Notes: generated by a model not told the origin, from the letters alone. DNA of 64,000 nt from Piezodorus guildinii (GCA_023052935.1 CM041292.1:175124400-175188399); one strand, 5' to 3'; counted from the stretch's first letter, positions 29,439 through 42,914 are shown. A program made the numbers and translations.

Positions 29439-32227
29439 TTAGCTTACATCGGACTGGAGAGAAAGTAAATATTGAAAGAGGAGGGATTTGAATGATGGTA
29501 GGGAAGGAGCATGTCGGATGTTTGAAGGGAGAGTATTCCATAAGGCAGTGGAACGGGCTAAAAAGGAGCAATCGTATTTTTTGGTTCTATGGAAAGGAGT
29601 TTGGAGGTCAGACAGACGGGATCTTGTTTCCTGGTGATGGGTTGAGGATTTAAATACCAGAAGGCTGTAGACGTAAAATGGGTGGTGGGAGTTAATGATT
29701 TGATAAAGGAATGATCCAAGGAAATATTGTCTTCGAAGGTTTGGGGTTAACCACTTTAACTCGTCGTAGAGGTGGGATACATGAGACCGTCTCGAGGTGC
29801 CGAACACAAATCTTAAAAAACAATTCATAATTCTTCTCAATCTGTCCTCGAGTACCTTCGAGAGGCCGCCATATGCCACAGAACTATAGTCAAAGTGGGG
29901 GAAAATGAGTGATGAGACTAGGAGTTTACGGGTAGATAGTGGTAGGAGGTGGCGGGATCGGTGGAATAATTTTAAGGTACTAATCGATCGACGGGAAATT
30001 TGGGCAATTTGGGGTTTCCAGGACAGGTTTTGGTCGATGATGATGCCAAGATTTTTCACAGAGGAACTAAAAACAATAGGGTGATCATTTAGCAAAAGCG
30101 GAGGAAGGGTGGTGATAGATCGGAGGAGGTATTTGGAACCAACAAGGATGGCCTGAGTTTTTGTAGGATTAAGCCTTAAGTTATTCAGTTTGCCCAGGCA
30201 CTGATCCCATCTAGGTCTTCCTGAATACTGGCAAATGCTACAGATAACTCGGAAGGAGGGAAGGTAAATAGATTTGGAGGTCATCAGCATATAGGTGGTA
30301 GGAAGAGTAATGGATTGAATCAGGGAGGTCATTGATGTAGGTATTGAACAAAAAGGGAGAAATACTCGAGCCTTGGGCCACGCCTGAGGACAGGGCAAGG
30401 AAATTAGATGGGGGTTGATTAGGAATGACAACAGCTTGAGTGCGGTTGGAAAGAAAGGATTGAAACCATTGAACAGAACTGTTGGAAAAGGATAATGACT
30501 TTAATTTAGAGAAAAGGATCGAATGGTTAAGGGAGTCAAAAGCTTTGCTAAAATCTAAAAGTACCAGGACAGTTAATTTGTTTTCATCTATAGCAGTATA
30601 AATATCGTTAGTGATTTTGGTCAGGGCGGATTGCGTAGAGTAGCCAGGTCGGAAGCAGGATTGGTAAGGGTTAAGTTGGTTGGTTTTTTCAAGAAAACTG
30701 GATACCTGGGATTGTATAATCCGTTCTAGAGGTTTAGAAAGGTTCGATAGGATGGATATGGGTCGATAGTCTTTAGGGGAAGATGGGTTAGAGATTTTGT
30801 TTATAGGATGGACCAAAGCTTGTTTCCAGGAAGCAGGGAAAACTGAATTTTGGAGGGAAAAATTGTAGATGAAAAGGACTGGCAGGATTTCTGGAAGGCA
30901 TAATTTTAGCAATTTTACTGGAATTCCATCGAAACCTAAGGAAGTAGTACGGGATTTCATTATGGAAGATATGAGGTCTGTTGGTGAAATGTAGGAGAAA
31001 TAAAAATTGTCAGAATCGAATGATGATGAAAGGGATAAGTTATGAGAAAAGGATGGCGAAATGTTGGAGAGTCGTTTAAGAAATAAGAATTTAGTTCATT
31101 GGGTGATACAGGAAAGACTGAAGAGGTAAATGATTTACAGAGGGAAAGTTTACTAAGAAGTTGCCACTTGGATTTAGGATCAGGGGCAGAGGACAGGGAT
31201 TCTTGAAAATAGTCGGACTTCGCTCGCCTAACTGTTGTTTGTGTCAAGTTCCGAAGGATCCTAAACGCTTCGTAGTCATCTGCTTGTCTGTGCGCCTATA
31301 GCGCCTACGGGCAGCCTCACGCTTTCTTTGTTGTTCTCTTATTTCTTGACACATCCAAGGAGCAGGTCGGCGGCGGAAGGTACGGGTTTTGAGGGGAGCA
31401 TGTTTGTCAAGGACGGTGATCAGGTTGGAAGTGAGGATGTCGACCATGGCGTCAATGGAGGAACAGGAATAGATATCATCCCAATTCAGGGTTTCAAGAT
31501 CGGGTAGGATGTCTTCACGGGTGAGGGAATGGATTTTAGGGAAAGTTATGATTTTTGGAAGGATTTCTGGAGTAGGGATATTGTATGATATCTGAATTAA
31601 GTCATGGGAGGATAGGAATGGTACTGGTAATGAGAGAAGGTAGAAGTTCTGGTGAATCTATGATGTGAACACTACAAGTGTCTGAACATCGTGTATGATG
31701 TGTCGGGAGAAAGGAACAATGTAGAGGTTGAGGGAAAAGAGAAGGTTTTCTAGGTACTGTTTATCAATGGAATCGGAAAGAATATTGGTATTAAGGTCGC
31801 CGGAAATTATGATATTGTTGTAGAGAGGGATATAATTGTAGAGGGTTGTTTCAAATAGAGTGTCAAAAGGAACGAGAGGAGGGCGGTACACTACTGCAAT
31901 AAGGAGAGGATGGGTGTTACATGTGATTTCCAAGAAAAGAAATTCGATATGTGGTAGTTCGGATGGGGATGAGACCTCTAATATGCGGGATTTTAAGCTA
32001 TTATGGACGTAAATACCGACGCCTCCACCTGTACGCCCTATTCGGTCATGACGTATGAAGGAATATTCAGGTAGGAAGACAGGAGAGGAGGGGATATAGG
32101 GTTTCAACCAGGTTTCAGAGACTGCGATGATATGATAAAAATTGCTTGTAAAATATTGGAGGAATTCATCATAATGAGCGGGCAAGGATTGGGAATTAAC
32201 GTGACAGATGTTTAGGATACTAGACAT
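29439..32227 (-). pseudogene. Family B ORF2: endonuclease and reverse transcriptase, broken
   Basis: The endonuclease part, 32227-31658, has VSETWL, GRTGGGVGIYV and ISGDLNTN, typical of APE-type nicking domains. After frameshifts a linker (31447-30960) leads to the RT, 30960-30238, with SPKDYRPISILS, LLDFSKAFDSLNH (domain A), GVAQGSSISPFLF (domain B) and YADDLQIY (domain C). The thumb and C-terminus continue in another frame, 30431-29439 (KTQAILVG, NLGIIID, ending FQYLLSL). At least four frame breaks are visible. There is no RNase H domain. Confidence 0.92.
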
Positions 32228-32504
32228 AGGAATGGGAGGGGAAGGAATACAGATTGTAGGGAAACGATGTAGCTAAGACAATAGTGAATTTCAAAATATC
32301 TGAAACATAAATGTCAAGTGAAATTAATAGAATTAGAATGTGAGGAATAGCTGAGAAAAAAAGTGACAATTTAACATTGAAACAAAATGAAAATAAAAAA
32401 ATAAAAAGATATTTTATAATAAATAAGATATACAGCGGAAGATGAGAGATGGAGATCAAAGAGAAAAGCCATTCATAGCCGGGGGGTTGACGGAAGCCTA
32501 GATG

Positions 32505-33453
32505 TCAGTCGAAGACCTCCAGATCTTGCGCTCGATCGATGCAGACCACTGGATGTCCATCGTCTTTACGGCAGCGCACTCTGCCGGCTGCAAACCAAAC
32601 ATATTTCAATTTACCAGGTGCCCTCTTCTGTCTGGCGAGCCAGTAAAGGTGTTTATTGGTTGCAGACATTTCTTCACCGAGATATATTCGGTGGCTATCA
32701 TTAGCTTCCCATCCTATATCAAGCGTGGTGAAGTCCCGCCTCACCTTTCGTTGTTTTACCAACTCGTCTCTAGTAGTTTGCCTTACAAAGCGGACGATGA
32801 GAGGAGGTGGCCTTTGGTCACCCGGCTTAGGTCGGGCCGTTCCACGATGTCGAGATCTTCCGGGGAAATCTTCATTGCTAGGCCGGCCGCTACACTAGTC
32901 ACCAGAGCCGCCGGGGTATCTCCCGGGCGAACTGGGGTGCCCCGAATTTCTAAGGACTTGCACAGAAGTCCCTGCTCAGTCTTACTAAGTCTTATCTCAA
33001 GTTCACTCACTTTCTTTTTTAAGGCTTTATTCTCCGAAGTAAGTTCTTCTATATATTTAGATTGGCCTTCGAGATGGTTTTCAATTTTTGAGAGCCTCTC
33101 ATTTAGTTCGAAGCTTAGCTCCCCCTACTTTTCTAGTGAATCCTTGATGCCTTTTATTTCTTCTTTTACTTGAGAACCTAGGCCGGAAACAGCTATCATA
33201 ATATCAGCCATGGTTGGCTCTTTCGCTTCCTCTTGACAACTTTTAGGCGTTGGTTTTTCACTGACCGACTGAGCTTTTTTTCCTTCGTCGCATTTCGGGC
33301 AAAACCAGGGCTTTTATTACTTTTAATAGACTCAATTTCTCTTTCTAATAACTTGCAACATTTGCCGTGAAAAACGACCCGACACTTGCTGCAAATTAAA
33401 TTGTGTTTATCATCACGTGTGATGGCATAATCACATAATGTGCAGAGAACCAT
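32505..33453 (-). pseudogene. Family B ORF1: PHD-type zinc finger, coiled coil and FP-like domain, broken
   Basis: The N-terminal frame 33453-33196 has a PHD-like finger (C-x2-C, then C-x2-C, H-x2-C: CTLCDYA, CSKCRVVFHGKCC) and a basic tail. The middle (33195-33011) encodes coiled-coil-like, charged sequence in interrupted frames. The 33010-32783 frame has LSKTEQGLLCKSLEIRG, as in ORF1 proteins of CR1/L2-like elements. The 32762-32505 frame (LGEEMSATNKHLYWLARQ, YVWFAAGRVRCRKDDG) matches the baculovirus FP-like module found in such ORF1 proteins. These proteins bind element RNA. Confidence 0.8.
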
Positions 33454-33655
33454 TTTTTAAATTATATAGTAAAAAAAAAACGAAATAATATAAAATAACT
33501 GGTACTCACAGCGTGAATATTGATAAACAGTTCCGTATGTTTACGTAGTTAATTCCTACCGCGGTAGGATTAGTCGACGCACCAATACAACACTCGTCTA
33601 TCTTAACTGTTTTTTACGAAGTAAATGTTTGTCGTGCGTGTTTACTTCTAAAATG

Positions 33656-33656
<1 letters not shown>

Positions 33657-33716
<60 letters not shown>

Positions 33717-33721
33717 TATAT
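33657..33721. repeat. TA microsatellite
   Basis: A (TA)n run of about 65 bp inside the presumed 5' UTR of family B element B1. Confidence 0.95.
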
Positions 33722-33845
33722 ATAACGATTAACAAAAATTAAAGAACAGAATGAGTGAAAAAAAAAAAAAAGAAACAAGCACTGAAATGGATCTGACTGG
33801 TTGAAAGAGGTACAGAGAAGAGATGTTCATTCGTTGCCGTCACTG

Positions 33846-33936
33846 GCCAGACTCTATATACATCTAGTAAATGAGATACAAGATACAAATGTCATGGATT
33901 CACATGTGAGGATACTACCCATTGGCAGCTCTTCAA
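33846..33936 (-). mobile_element. Family A 3' end, right piece
   Basis: The segment ACATCTAGTAAAT, then CATGTGAGGATACTACCCATT and GGCAGC, matches family A just inside its 3' end (ACATCAAGTAAAT, GCCCATTGGCAAC near 24810-24880). With 29103-29150 it shows that B1 inserted into an older family A copy. Confidence 0.6.
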
Positions 33937-35064
33937 GTATAATAGTAAATTTATAAATCAAAGTAATCTAATCAAGGAAAGGAGAACATTTAAAAATTGA
34001 TCGATACATCAGGATTTCATAATAGACTGCAGTACCGAAGAAATCCTGACGTTTAAATAAATCGATAAATGTGAAAAAACCCAATATAAATATATTTTAA
34101 AACTCTGCCTCTGGTTGCAGAAAAAGGATGTTAATGCCGAAAAAACCGATATGTTTAAAGAAAAATATACCCGAAGGCGTTACCTTAAAAATTGACTGTA
34201 TCGTAGAAAACTAAGAGCCTTCGTTAATTTAGTAACAAATCAGAAAACATTACTATACAATATTAAAATAAAAAAAAAAATTTACATATTATAAATAGTA
34301 GTTTATAATAAACAGTATTCTGGGAATAAGAATAAAATCAATCAGTTATAAATGCAATGACAACTAGTTTTAGATTAAATAAAAAGATTTAACTAATAGC
34401 TTAATTAATTACATTTGTTAATTTTCTCTCTATAAATAATAATTGTTGGTTTCAGTTTGGTATTCAACAGGATAACAGTTCTGCTTTTTATTTTTTAGTA
34501 TTTTTTTTTTTAGTTGTTGATAATTATCACCGAAATCTGAGTAAAAATAACGGTTATTTGTTAAGAAATACTTCAATGGCAGTAGGTGTGTAATCTGCCA
34601 ATACACTTGAAACATGGCCTTCATTACGAAACCTGAAATATAATAAGGGCATTTGCATAGCTCAATGTCTTCGTGAGAACTCTAAATTTATGGGCTGAAT
34701 TATTGGGATAAAATTCGATGCCGGCCTCCGTCACGAATAACGTATAAAATTCATGGTTATTTCACCACTGACTGTTTTTCTTAATTAGTGATAAATTATA
34801 AAGTAATAAATTACTTATTAATAAAATACTTGTTAACATTTTTTTTATTGTTTAAAACCACGACTGCTAACTGTTATCTAACATGCCATTAAGTATCCCA
34901 AGGTCGTGGTTAAAATTTTAAAATTTCAATGGAAAAATATGTAGAGAAAAAAATAGAATTGTGAGGTTTATATCATGAAAGAATTTGATAAGTTACCGCT
35001 TTTTTTCTTACATTTTATTAATTATACATTTTATTTTAGGTTAATATTACATTGTTCTTTTAAA

Positions 35065-35128
<64 letters not shown>

Positions 35129-37439
35129 TATAAAGTCTTTGTATTCAAAAAACAATTAAGAAAAAAACCAAAAATTAATACAAAATTAAATCACCATTAA
35201 TTCGTTAAATAACCATCATTTTGTTAAATCATCTATTGATCAATATGAGAATCATCATATCATATCATATCATAATACTCCTATCTATTTCAAAATAACC
35301 ATTAGACAGGAAAGATTAGTCTCAATTTTACATTATATATTTAACAAGACAATATATGATTGTATGCTTTGAGATTATTTTATTTCTATTTTAAATTTTT
35401 TCGATCCATTTTCGTTTTTAAACATATTATGGCCTGTATATTTATTTATTCAGAGTGTTTCAGTAAGGGAAACGAATGTAATAAAAAAATATACATAACA
35501 AAAGTTATGTATATTTTTTTAAATAAAAGAAAAGTACGTAATATAATTTATAGCTATAGAAGATAAGAGTTATGTTATAAAAGTACGAATCCGAATAAAA
35601 TTTAATTTGATGCAATATTTATCATTTTTTTTAGCCAAGACCGCTCTATTTCGAAATTATAAAACTTATTAAAGTCTCAGCCCAATTTTCGAAAATAGTA
35701 TTAAGAAAGGAATTTTCAAATCCGAATATTTCCTGAAATGTTGCATTAATTGTTTCTTTAGTTTGGTCTTTTTAATTATTTCTAACTATTTTATCGGTTC
35801 TGTGGCTTTTATTAAAAATAATATTTTTCTTGGCATTATTAAAATATTTGTTAGTTTGTAATGTACTTTATTTTTAAAACTTTAACCATTTTTTATTTAT
35901 TTTTACTATTTCATTCATTATAAAATGTTCTTTATCGAGATTTGAACAGATAAATGAAACTAAGATAATTACGCGCAATTTTTCGAAAGACCTAAAAAAA
36001 ATTATTCACATTTAAATATAATTCAATAATCGATACTAATGATAGTAACAATATCATCCCTTCTCAACGTTATCAAAGTTAGTGGGAATGTGTTCATATA
36101 ACCATTATGTAGAAAATATAATGAAAACCTATAAAATCCTATTTTTATTAAAATAAATAAAGAGATTCTGAGGAAAATCAATCGGATCATCACAAATTAA
36201 CAATGGTCAACGATCAGTTAATTCTCGTAAATTCATAAAAGTTTTGAAAAATGATTGATAAATTATTTCAAATTCGCATACATAAGGGGCTCAGCAAGTA
36301 TATTACCGATATTTTAAAATGATAAATTGTTAAATCTGTGAGGTGGTCAATTGTTAAATAAGTTAGCTGGTAAATTCTTAAACCTGAAAACAAGGTCAAA
36401 CGGAAGATTTCTTAAATGTTTTCTTGAAAATTTAAATTTGATGTTATTCTTTTGTCCCAATATAGCATCTTATTCCTGCCAAAGGAAACCAAACTAATTT
36501 CTATTTTTGATACCGTATAAAATTGAAAGAAGAACACCACTACTGTAGCAAACACCATATCACTTAGTCCATTAAACAATACTCTGATTTTTTAAATTAA
36601 AAATAAACAATTATCAAAGTTGAAATCCTTACTAAAAAAAGTCAAATTAACTAACATTCTAATCATTAATGTGTAGATATATTGGTTATTATGAAATGGA
36701 CATCGAACAAATTGAACATTGAGAGATTTAATGAAACATTCAACATTTAAATCATTTATCTGAGTACTTAATGTGCAAATATGTTTTAAAGAATTCACCT
36801 AAATGGAACTATTCCTATTGGAATTAAAATTTTCAATTGACACAAGTTACGAATACCTCTCTCTTATTCTTATCAAAGTGAAATTATCATTATAACACTG
36901 AAACATGCGCTCTATCTGATCTTTTATGCTTTTGCTAAAACTGATATTATTTTTTGGATCTACAAATACTAAATGGCAATAAGACTCACCCTTCCTGCAA
37001 CACCACGGCGAAACTCAAGCCACGGGTGGATTTGAACACATTTTAGGAAGTTGGTCTTGCTCATCATCATAGCATTATTTTCCCCTGGTGTTGATTGATG
37101 ATTAATACACTAGAATTTGGAATTTTTTTTGGATTTATAATAAGTGTAAGGTGACTATAAAACTGTGTACTGAGAAGTTGTGTTTTGTTTCATCTTTGAT
37201 TTAGAATTGCATCACATGATTTCTATGTGCTCATCTATAATTTTACTTCATTCATGAAAATGTTACTATGGTATTTTAATACGTAAGGTTCTCAATGTCA
37301 TTTATAAAAGTTTATTTATATCGAAATACGCCTACAGTTCTTCATTCATTTGAAAATGAGGAAAATATTTCTCTATGATTTTGTATTTTTTGATCGAACT
37401 GAACGCAATTCACATTTAAAGTATTTTTTAAAATCTAAG
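33937..37439. other. 3.5 kb of AT-rich DNA without recognised genes
   Basis: The stretch contains a TA microsatellite at 35070-35125 and a short ATCAT repeat at 35259-35273. Small frames (34430-34624, 35360-35566, 36592-36798) show no coding bias or known motif. I see nothing else. Confidence 0.6.
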
Positions 37440-38200
37440 TGGTCGTGATGGTCAAACGTGTTAAAGGTAGCACACTCAGTTCGAATTCGGCCTTGACAAG
37501 GTAGAAATTTATTTGTTGGCGGACTAAGCCTGGATAGAATAGGTTAGTAACCTCTATGTAACCTCCCTTCCTGCTCTTATTGAACAACATGAAGTCATAA
37601 TCGTTTTATTAAAATAAACGTATAAAATAATTAAAGTCAGTTATTCACAATGTAAAAAGTAAACTAATCATTTTTTTATTGAACAGATTAAAAAATATAT
37701 CAAAACATTTTTAAATTCACTGCTCAATATTAAAACATCTATCATGTTGGAATCGATCTATCGATCGACAAATGGTTTGTTCCAACATGATTGTTTCATT
37801 TCCAAAATCTGTGCAATGTTTGCGCCCTGAGATCCCGACAGTTGTGTAGACGGTGCTATTTCTAACTCGTGTTGAAAGAAACCTTGTGTATCCCATTTAT
37901 TAGTTTCGTTTTAACGTACTCTTCTAACGATGCTGAGGAGAGGAACGATTTTAGGGGTCACCTATGGTGTAGTTTCGAGCCTAATAGCTTTCTATGACCG
38001 GTTGGTCCTAGGATTTTTTAATAGGTGTGTTAAATCCATATTTATGTCGCCCTTCGAAGGGGACGTAAAACGGTGTTCCGAGCTTTTGCGATGTCAGTTG
38101 CATGTTAAAGATCCCTATACTAATTAAACCAGGATAGGCCATATACCGCACCTGAACTGGAACATCTTCCGATTAGCCAAAATGACGTTAAATGAATAAA
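37440..38200 (+). repeat. Possible SINE and SINE tail segments
   Basis: At 37443-37510 a degenerate tRNA-like promoter is visible (GGTCGTGATGGTCAAACG, then CAGTTCGAATTCGG). A G+C-richer block at 37920-38200 ends ATGACGTTAAATGAATAAAC, then AAACAA, as in the 3' tails of several insect SINEs and LINEs. Between them lies an inverted repeat (ATCATGTTGGAA, 37741-37752 and 37780-37791). The parts may be unrelated. Confidence 0.4.
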
Positions 38201-39003
38201 CAAACAACGATGTTGATTGACAGATCAAATATCTTTTGTCGGTCCAACGTATGCGCCTGTCTTTAGTTTTCTTTCTACGCCGAACCTACTTCTAACTCCT
38301 TTATTTCTGATAAGGAATTTCTAATGACTCGAGTTACAAACTGGTTTACTTCGAGTCACAGCCTGAGATTAAGACACTACACTCGGCGCTACTAGTTGAA
38401 AAACCATCTGTGATCCACAGAAATTAGTTTGTAACCAGTCTCCTAGAGTCCTATTTCTTAACCAATTTCAATATTTTTTGTTCTGTTTTAAAGGTAATTT
38501 TACTTATAGTGAAGCACGGACAACATATTGGATTTATAAATTAAACACTAATAGACAATTTGTTTGGGTATTTATTTATTAATTTGTACGACGTACAAAC
38601 GGATTTAAAAAAAAATCTTTATTCGGGTTCTAAATATCATGAAACGTAAGACCTCAAATATTAAGTTAGGGGAATAAAGTAATTTTACAAAGGTTTATTT
38701 TAAAAAGTAATAAACCAAAAGCATGAAACAGAGAAGGCGTGGAGACAATTTTTCAAGATATGGTACTATCTCCTCCGCCTGAGATAGCATAACAGTGCGA
38801 TTTCGTATGCGCTTGTATCTTTCGAAGACTTTTCATGCTTGGCATCCATGACTACTCTGATCAAAGTGAAGATTTTGATTTCTGATGATTACTCTATTGA
38901 GTGGAGTAAAGTCACCACTGATTATTTACTTGCCTGTAACTCGAGTAACTAACCGGTTTAGTTTCTTCCTAAGAAATGAGGAGCGGACCTCAAGGGAATA
39001 AAC

Positions 39004-39637
39004 TTTTTTTTTTAATTTAACTTATTGATATTTACTACTGTATTGGTTAATACATCAAGTAAATAAGGTGATAAAATACATGAAAAAGATATGCAGAGAA
39101 ACTGCCTGTTGGTAGCACTCTAGATCTCGAGACCATCTTCTTTTCAGCCGCCTCGGAGGTTTATCAGGAATGGAACAGGAAGCAATGATGAAACTAGTAG
39201 GAGTGGAGTTTTTCATGAAGGAATTGATATCTGGTTCGGCCCAAATCAGCAACATATGGGACGTTAAGGTATTTATGGATGAGCTCATTTGTGACAAAGT
39301 AAGGAGCATTGAGGATTTTACGAAGGATTTTGAATTTTAGGGGTTGAGTACGGGAAGAATTTTATGATGATTTAGTAGAGCCCCAGAGCTCAACTCCACA
39401 AAGTCCAGATAGACCTAATGATGGTGATTAGATGAGCCGTTTGAAGTTAAGTGGAAGGTTAGAGCGTCTGTTCAGTAAGTGTGTCCAGAAGTAACCGAAA
39501 GCGGCGGGCAGTTTTTGTCGTTTTAGTCTCCTGTTTGTCAAGCAGGAGTCCTAAATAGCGGCGGATCTGTTCAACCGGTACAAGCGGAATATTATTCAAG
39601 GATACTGTTGGGCAGGCTCATAGGTTTACGACGGAGG
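39004..39637 (-). mobile_element. Family A non-LTR copy A3, 5'-truncated
   Basis: A T run at 39003-39013 is followed by the family A 3' UTR and thumb on the minus strand. The flanks GGGAATAAAC (38994-39003) and GGGAAATAAAC (39636-39646) look like a target duplication with one base changed. No frame is intact. Confidence 0.8.
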
Positions 39638-39646
39638 GAAATAAAC

Positions 39647-40071
39647 CATAAATAACGATTTTCCTTATCGATTCCCTTATATTGATTTTCCATTAAAAAA
39701 TGAAGAAACTAATGAGAAAGCCTAATGTTTAGATTAATCAATTGACTTTATTTTTTTAAATATAAGCCGTGTACTGAATTAATTTTCAGATCATTCTAAA
39801 CATTAAAATATCAGTTCTATCATCCACTGATTGTTCATAATGTGAAACAGAAATGCGATTTATAATGTACATCAAAACGTTCCTAAAACTTAGGAGGTTG
39901 TGAAACTAAGTGCAATACTTTGCGCATAACTTGTAACTTATTCTAAGCAAGAGCCTACCTACACATTTCCTTTATGAGAGCCATTATACAAATACGTGTA
40001 CGTGAGCTAGGAGTCCGCCCTTCATTTCCCCAATCCCTCTGTGACCTCAATATTTAACTTTAAATATACAC
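39647..40071. other. Non-coding stretch, nothing recognised
   Basis: AT-rich, no supported frame. Confidence 0.5.
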
Positions 40072-40836
40072 TCACTCAAAAAAGTTTCCACACAGCATGT
40101 TATTAATTTGCAGGAGTATTTATTTTCAACTCAAAATTTCCTAATGTAAAAATTATTAATACTAATATTAGAATGAAAATGGATTTATTTATTTTCTTTT
40201 AATCATTAATATCAAACGAGGTACAATGCCATTTGTTAATGATAGGCCAACAAAATTTCCATACGCTTTCAATGGTTGACCGTGAAGAGTCACCGTCTTT
40301 CTCTTTGTTCAATTTTAGCTTTACTTGTACCTTGTGAACTGATTTCTTTTCAATATGCGCGTTTCTCATGATTTGAGAGTTTATTATTTGTTGCCAAATA
40401 CAGGGCTTATCTTTAAGAAAAATTGCATATCTATTTTACAGAATGAGTTACAAGCTACTTTCCAGTATGTACAAAAAGGAAGATTTCCGGAAGATAGACC
40501 ACGTGCTGGAAGACCTAGGAAACTGAGAATCCCCAAGGCGAGCCATCCTTGCTGAAGTCTATGTAAATCCTCACACTATCGCACCTCAATGGCCCTCAGA
40601 ATAAATAGAAACTATGGGATTACAAGTCCACCCAGAAACAGTCAGAAATATTCTAAGAAGGGAAGGATACAGCGGTCGATTCGAAAGCAGAAAGCCCTTC
40701 ATCAGTAAGATTAATCGGAATAAGCGGCTGTAAATTAGCTAGAGAGTATGTAAATAAATCCGACAATTTCTGGAAAAGAGTCATATTCTCTGGTGAATCT
40801 GCATTTGATATTTTTCGGCGAGATGGATAGTCAAAA
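40072..40836 (+). mobile_element. Tc1-like transposon relic
   Basis: It begins with a terminal-repeat-like ACTCACTCAAAAAAGTTTCC. The first frame (40355-40555) ends EDRPRAGRPRKLR, the GRPR hook after the second DNA-binding helix. Shifted frames continue with HPETVRNILRREGYSGR, RKPFISKINRNKR and NFWKRVIFSGESAFDIF. In the last motif the first catalytic Asp (FSDES) is replaced by Gly. The C-terminal half and the right end are missing, cut at about 40836 where an R fragment follows. Confidence 0.8.
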
Positions 40837-40854
40837 GTAGGAAGGAAATCACAC

Positions 40855-40998
40855 ACACATACCTTTTTGTCGGGACTTGTTATATAGATTCAGGGGAAGC
40901 TAAAATGTGTATTTTTTTTTAAAACTTGGATTCGAAAATTTTCAAGATCGCAATACATTTCCTAACTATACATTTCATATATTGAAAGTAAAAAATAT
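40855..40998 (+). repeat. R element fragment (3' end)
   Basis: CATACCTTTTTGTCGGGACTT, then AAGATCGCAATACATTTCC, matches the R 3' block. The final GTAAGTGAAAG is shortened to TTGAAAGTA. Confidence 0.55.
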
Positions 40999-41059
40999 CA
41001 TTGAAATCTGTTAAGAAATAGCGGAGATATAGCGTTTTGAACCCATCAGACGTGATTGC

Positions 41060-41678
41060 TATTTTCCTTGCAATTAATTTGTAGTGTTTTTTCAACCATA
41101 AAAGCAATTATTTGCAGTTGTTATTACATCTTTTATGAGTGTTTTTTCAATCTGCGGATTGGTTTGCCAACCGAGTTTTTCAACATGATATTGAGTTGTT
41201 TAAACTATTTAACTCCATTCCTAGACTTTTCCTTCCTCGACGTTTATTTTTCTAATATTTCTTATGTTATTGTTTAAATAGGCAGATTTCCTTCTTTCTG
41301 GAATATTAACTATCCAGACAGTTATGATGATTTAAAGATTCTGCATTTCATTTCTGAATAGAATAATTCTATGTAGAGCGCATGAGAAAATTTAGGAATA
41401 TAATTAATTAAAATTATAATAATAATTACATAATTTCTTTAAAAAAATAAATCTGCCACGTAAATCGGTTTGGTTTTCTTACCATTTCTATGAAGTATTT
41501 AAGCGGGAAGTCGGTGATTTAGAATTAACGATAATAGTCTAGTTATTATTATAGTGATGCGGAAAATAAAGAGTAGAAGAGAGGAACCAAGCATTCTCGG
41601 AACGTTCATATAAAAATATAATAATATATTGACTATAAGTATAGAATTTTATAGGACTTGAAGACAAGCCAGTGAGAA

Positions 41679-41748
<70 letters not shown>

Positions 41749-42910
41749 AGAAATAATACAATCTACCACTATCTTAGCAATAATTTGAGCTAAAAGAAGT
41801 CATTTATATAATATTCACAGAGTAAAAAAAAAAAAAAAATAAGTTAGCCTAAAAAGCAAATGAAAAATAAATAAATGGAAAATAAATAATTATAATCTTG
41901 GCCGAGTGAGTAAGAGATGAATGAAATAAAAATACGAAATGGAAGGCATGGAAATACCGGATGGAAAGAATCACAGGTAGAGACAACGAAGAAATACGGA
42001 ACACCTAAAAATGCTCTTTCATACATCACAAAAAAAAGTTATTTAGGCGCAAAGTCGTGCAGAAATAATTAAAATTAAAACTTTTCTCACTTTTACCTAG
42101 CTAATTTACACCTGACTTCATCACTGACAGTAACAAATACGACTTGGAAGAAAATGACTATTAGAAACCAATAACATGGATTGAATTTTTTTTGAAGTGG
42201 CAATTCCCAAAAAATTATTTAGTCCCTTTACTGAAAAAAGTTAAAAAAAAAAAATTGAAAAAAACAAAAACATGTTTCTCATTGTGACCTCCATTCGTGT
42301 GGTTTCAAAAGAAATATGTTCGATATTAAATCAATGAAACCTTATATAGGTTCAAGTTGTTTTTTTTTTTTTTTGCATAATTTTGACTGTGATTCATTCT
42401 TTAGAGACGTGTGATTGAATTTTAATTTTTATGGTTCCTTTTTTTACTTTAACGTCGTTACATATTTATGTACTTACAATGAAAATTTCTTGATAGGAAT
42501 TTTCATGGAAAATACGACCAGGTTTATCAAAATTAGTTCATGTGTGCGGTGTATTTTATTTTTTAAATTGACTAACATGATTTTTTTTAAAACCAAATCG
42601 GCATTGTACCTCAGTTTTGTCGATTTGAATATTTACATAAATGGAAAATTAATGCTTTATATCATATAGGTTGCATTGTTAATGAAATAGTCTTTCGGAC
42701 TTTTAAAAAAAAAAATTAAATTATTTTTACTTAAGATTGCTTTTTTAAAAAATATATTTTTATTGATTTTTACAATTGCATATGCAATATATACAACAAT
42801 TAAAAGGGCTGAAATTATAAATATAGGCTTGAAATAGTCTTGTAAAGAAGCTACCAAGTGTACCACTTCAATCCTTATTTAAGGTACACTGTAATGTTTA
42901 TTTTATTACC
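41060..42910. other. AT-rich non-coding stretch with a TA microsatellite
   Basis: (TA)n at 41679-41745. Small frames on both strands are AT-driven and unconvincing. No repeat family was recognised. Confidence 0.6.
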
Positions 42911-42914
42911 AGAT

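Larger units (their letters stand above)
29152..33845 (-). mobile_element. Family B non-LTR retrotransposon B1 (CR1/Jockey superfamily), nearly full length
   Basis: Reading right to left: a 5' UTR (about 33845-33454, including a TA microsatellite at 33657-33721), ORF1 (33453-32505), ORF2 (32227-29439) and a 3' UTR ending in a GAAATA-type repeat at 29152-29180. Both frames are broken, so it cannot move by itself. It is inserted in a family A 3' end whose two pieces flank it. 5'-truncated relatives are B2 (49156-50335) and B3 (62775-63330). Confidence 0.9.

Noticed and set aside
32502..33173. 223-codon plus-strand frame
   Set aside because: Antisense of family B ORF1; the minus strand has the PHD- and FP-like motifs.
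38200..39003. Possible large foldback
   Set aside because: Similar phrases (ACTCGAGTTAC, AACYGGTTTA) occur in both halves but no continuous inverted alignment could be followed by eye.
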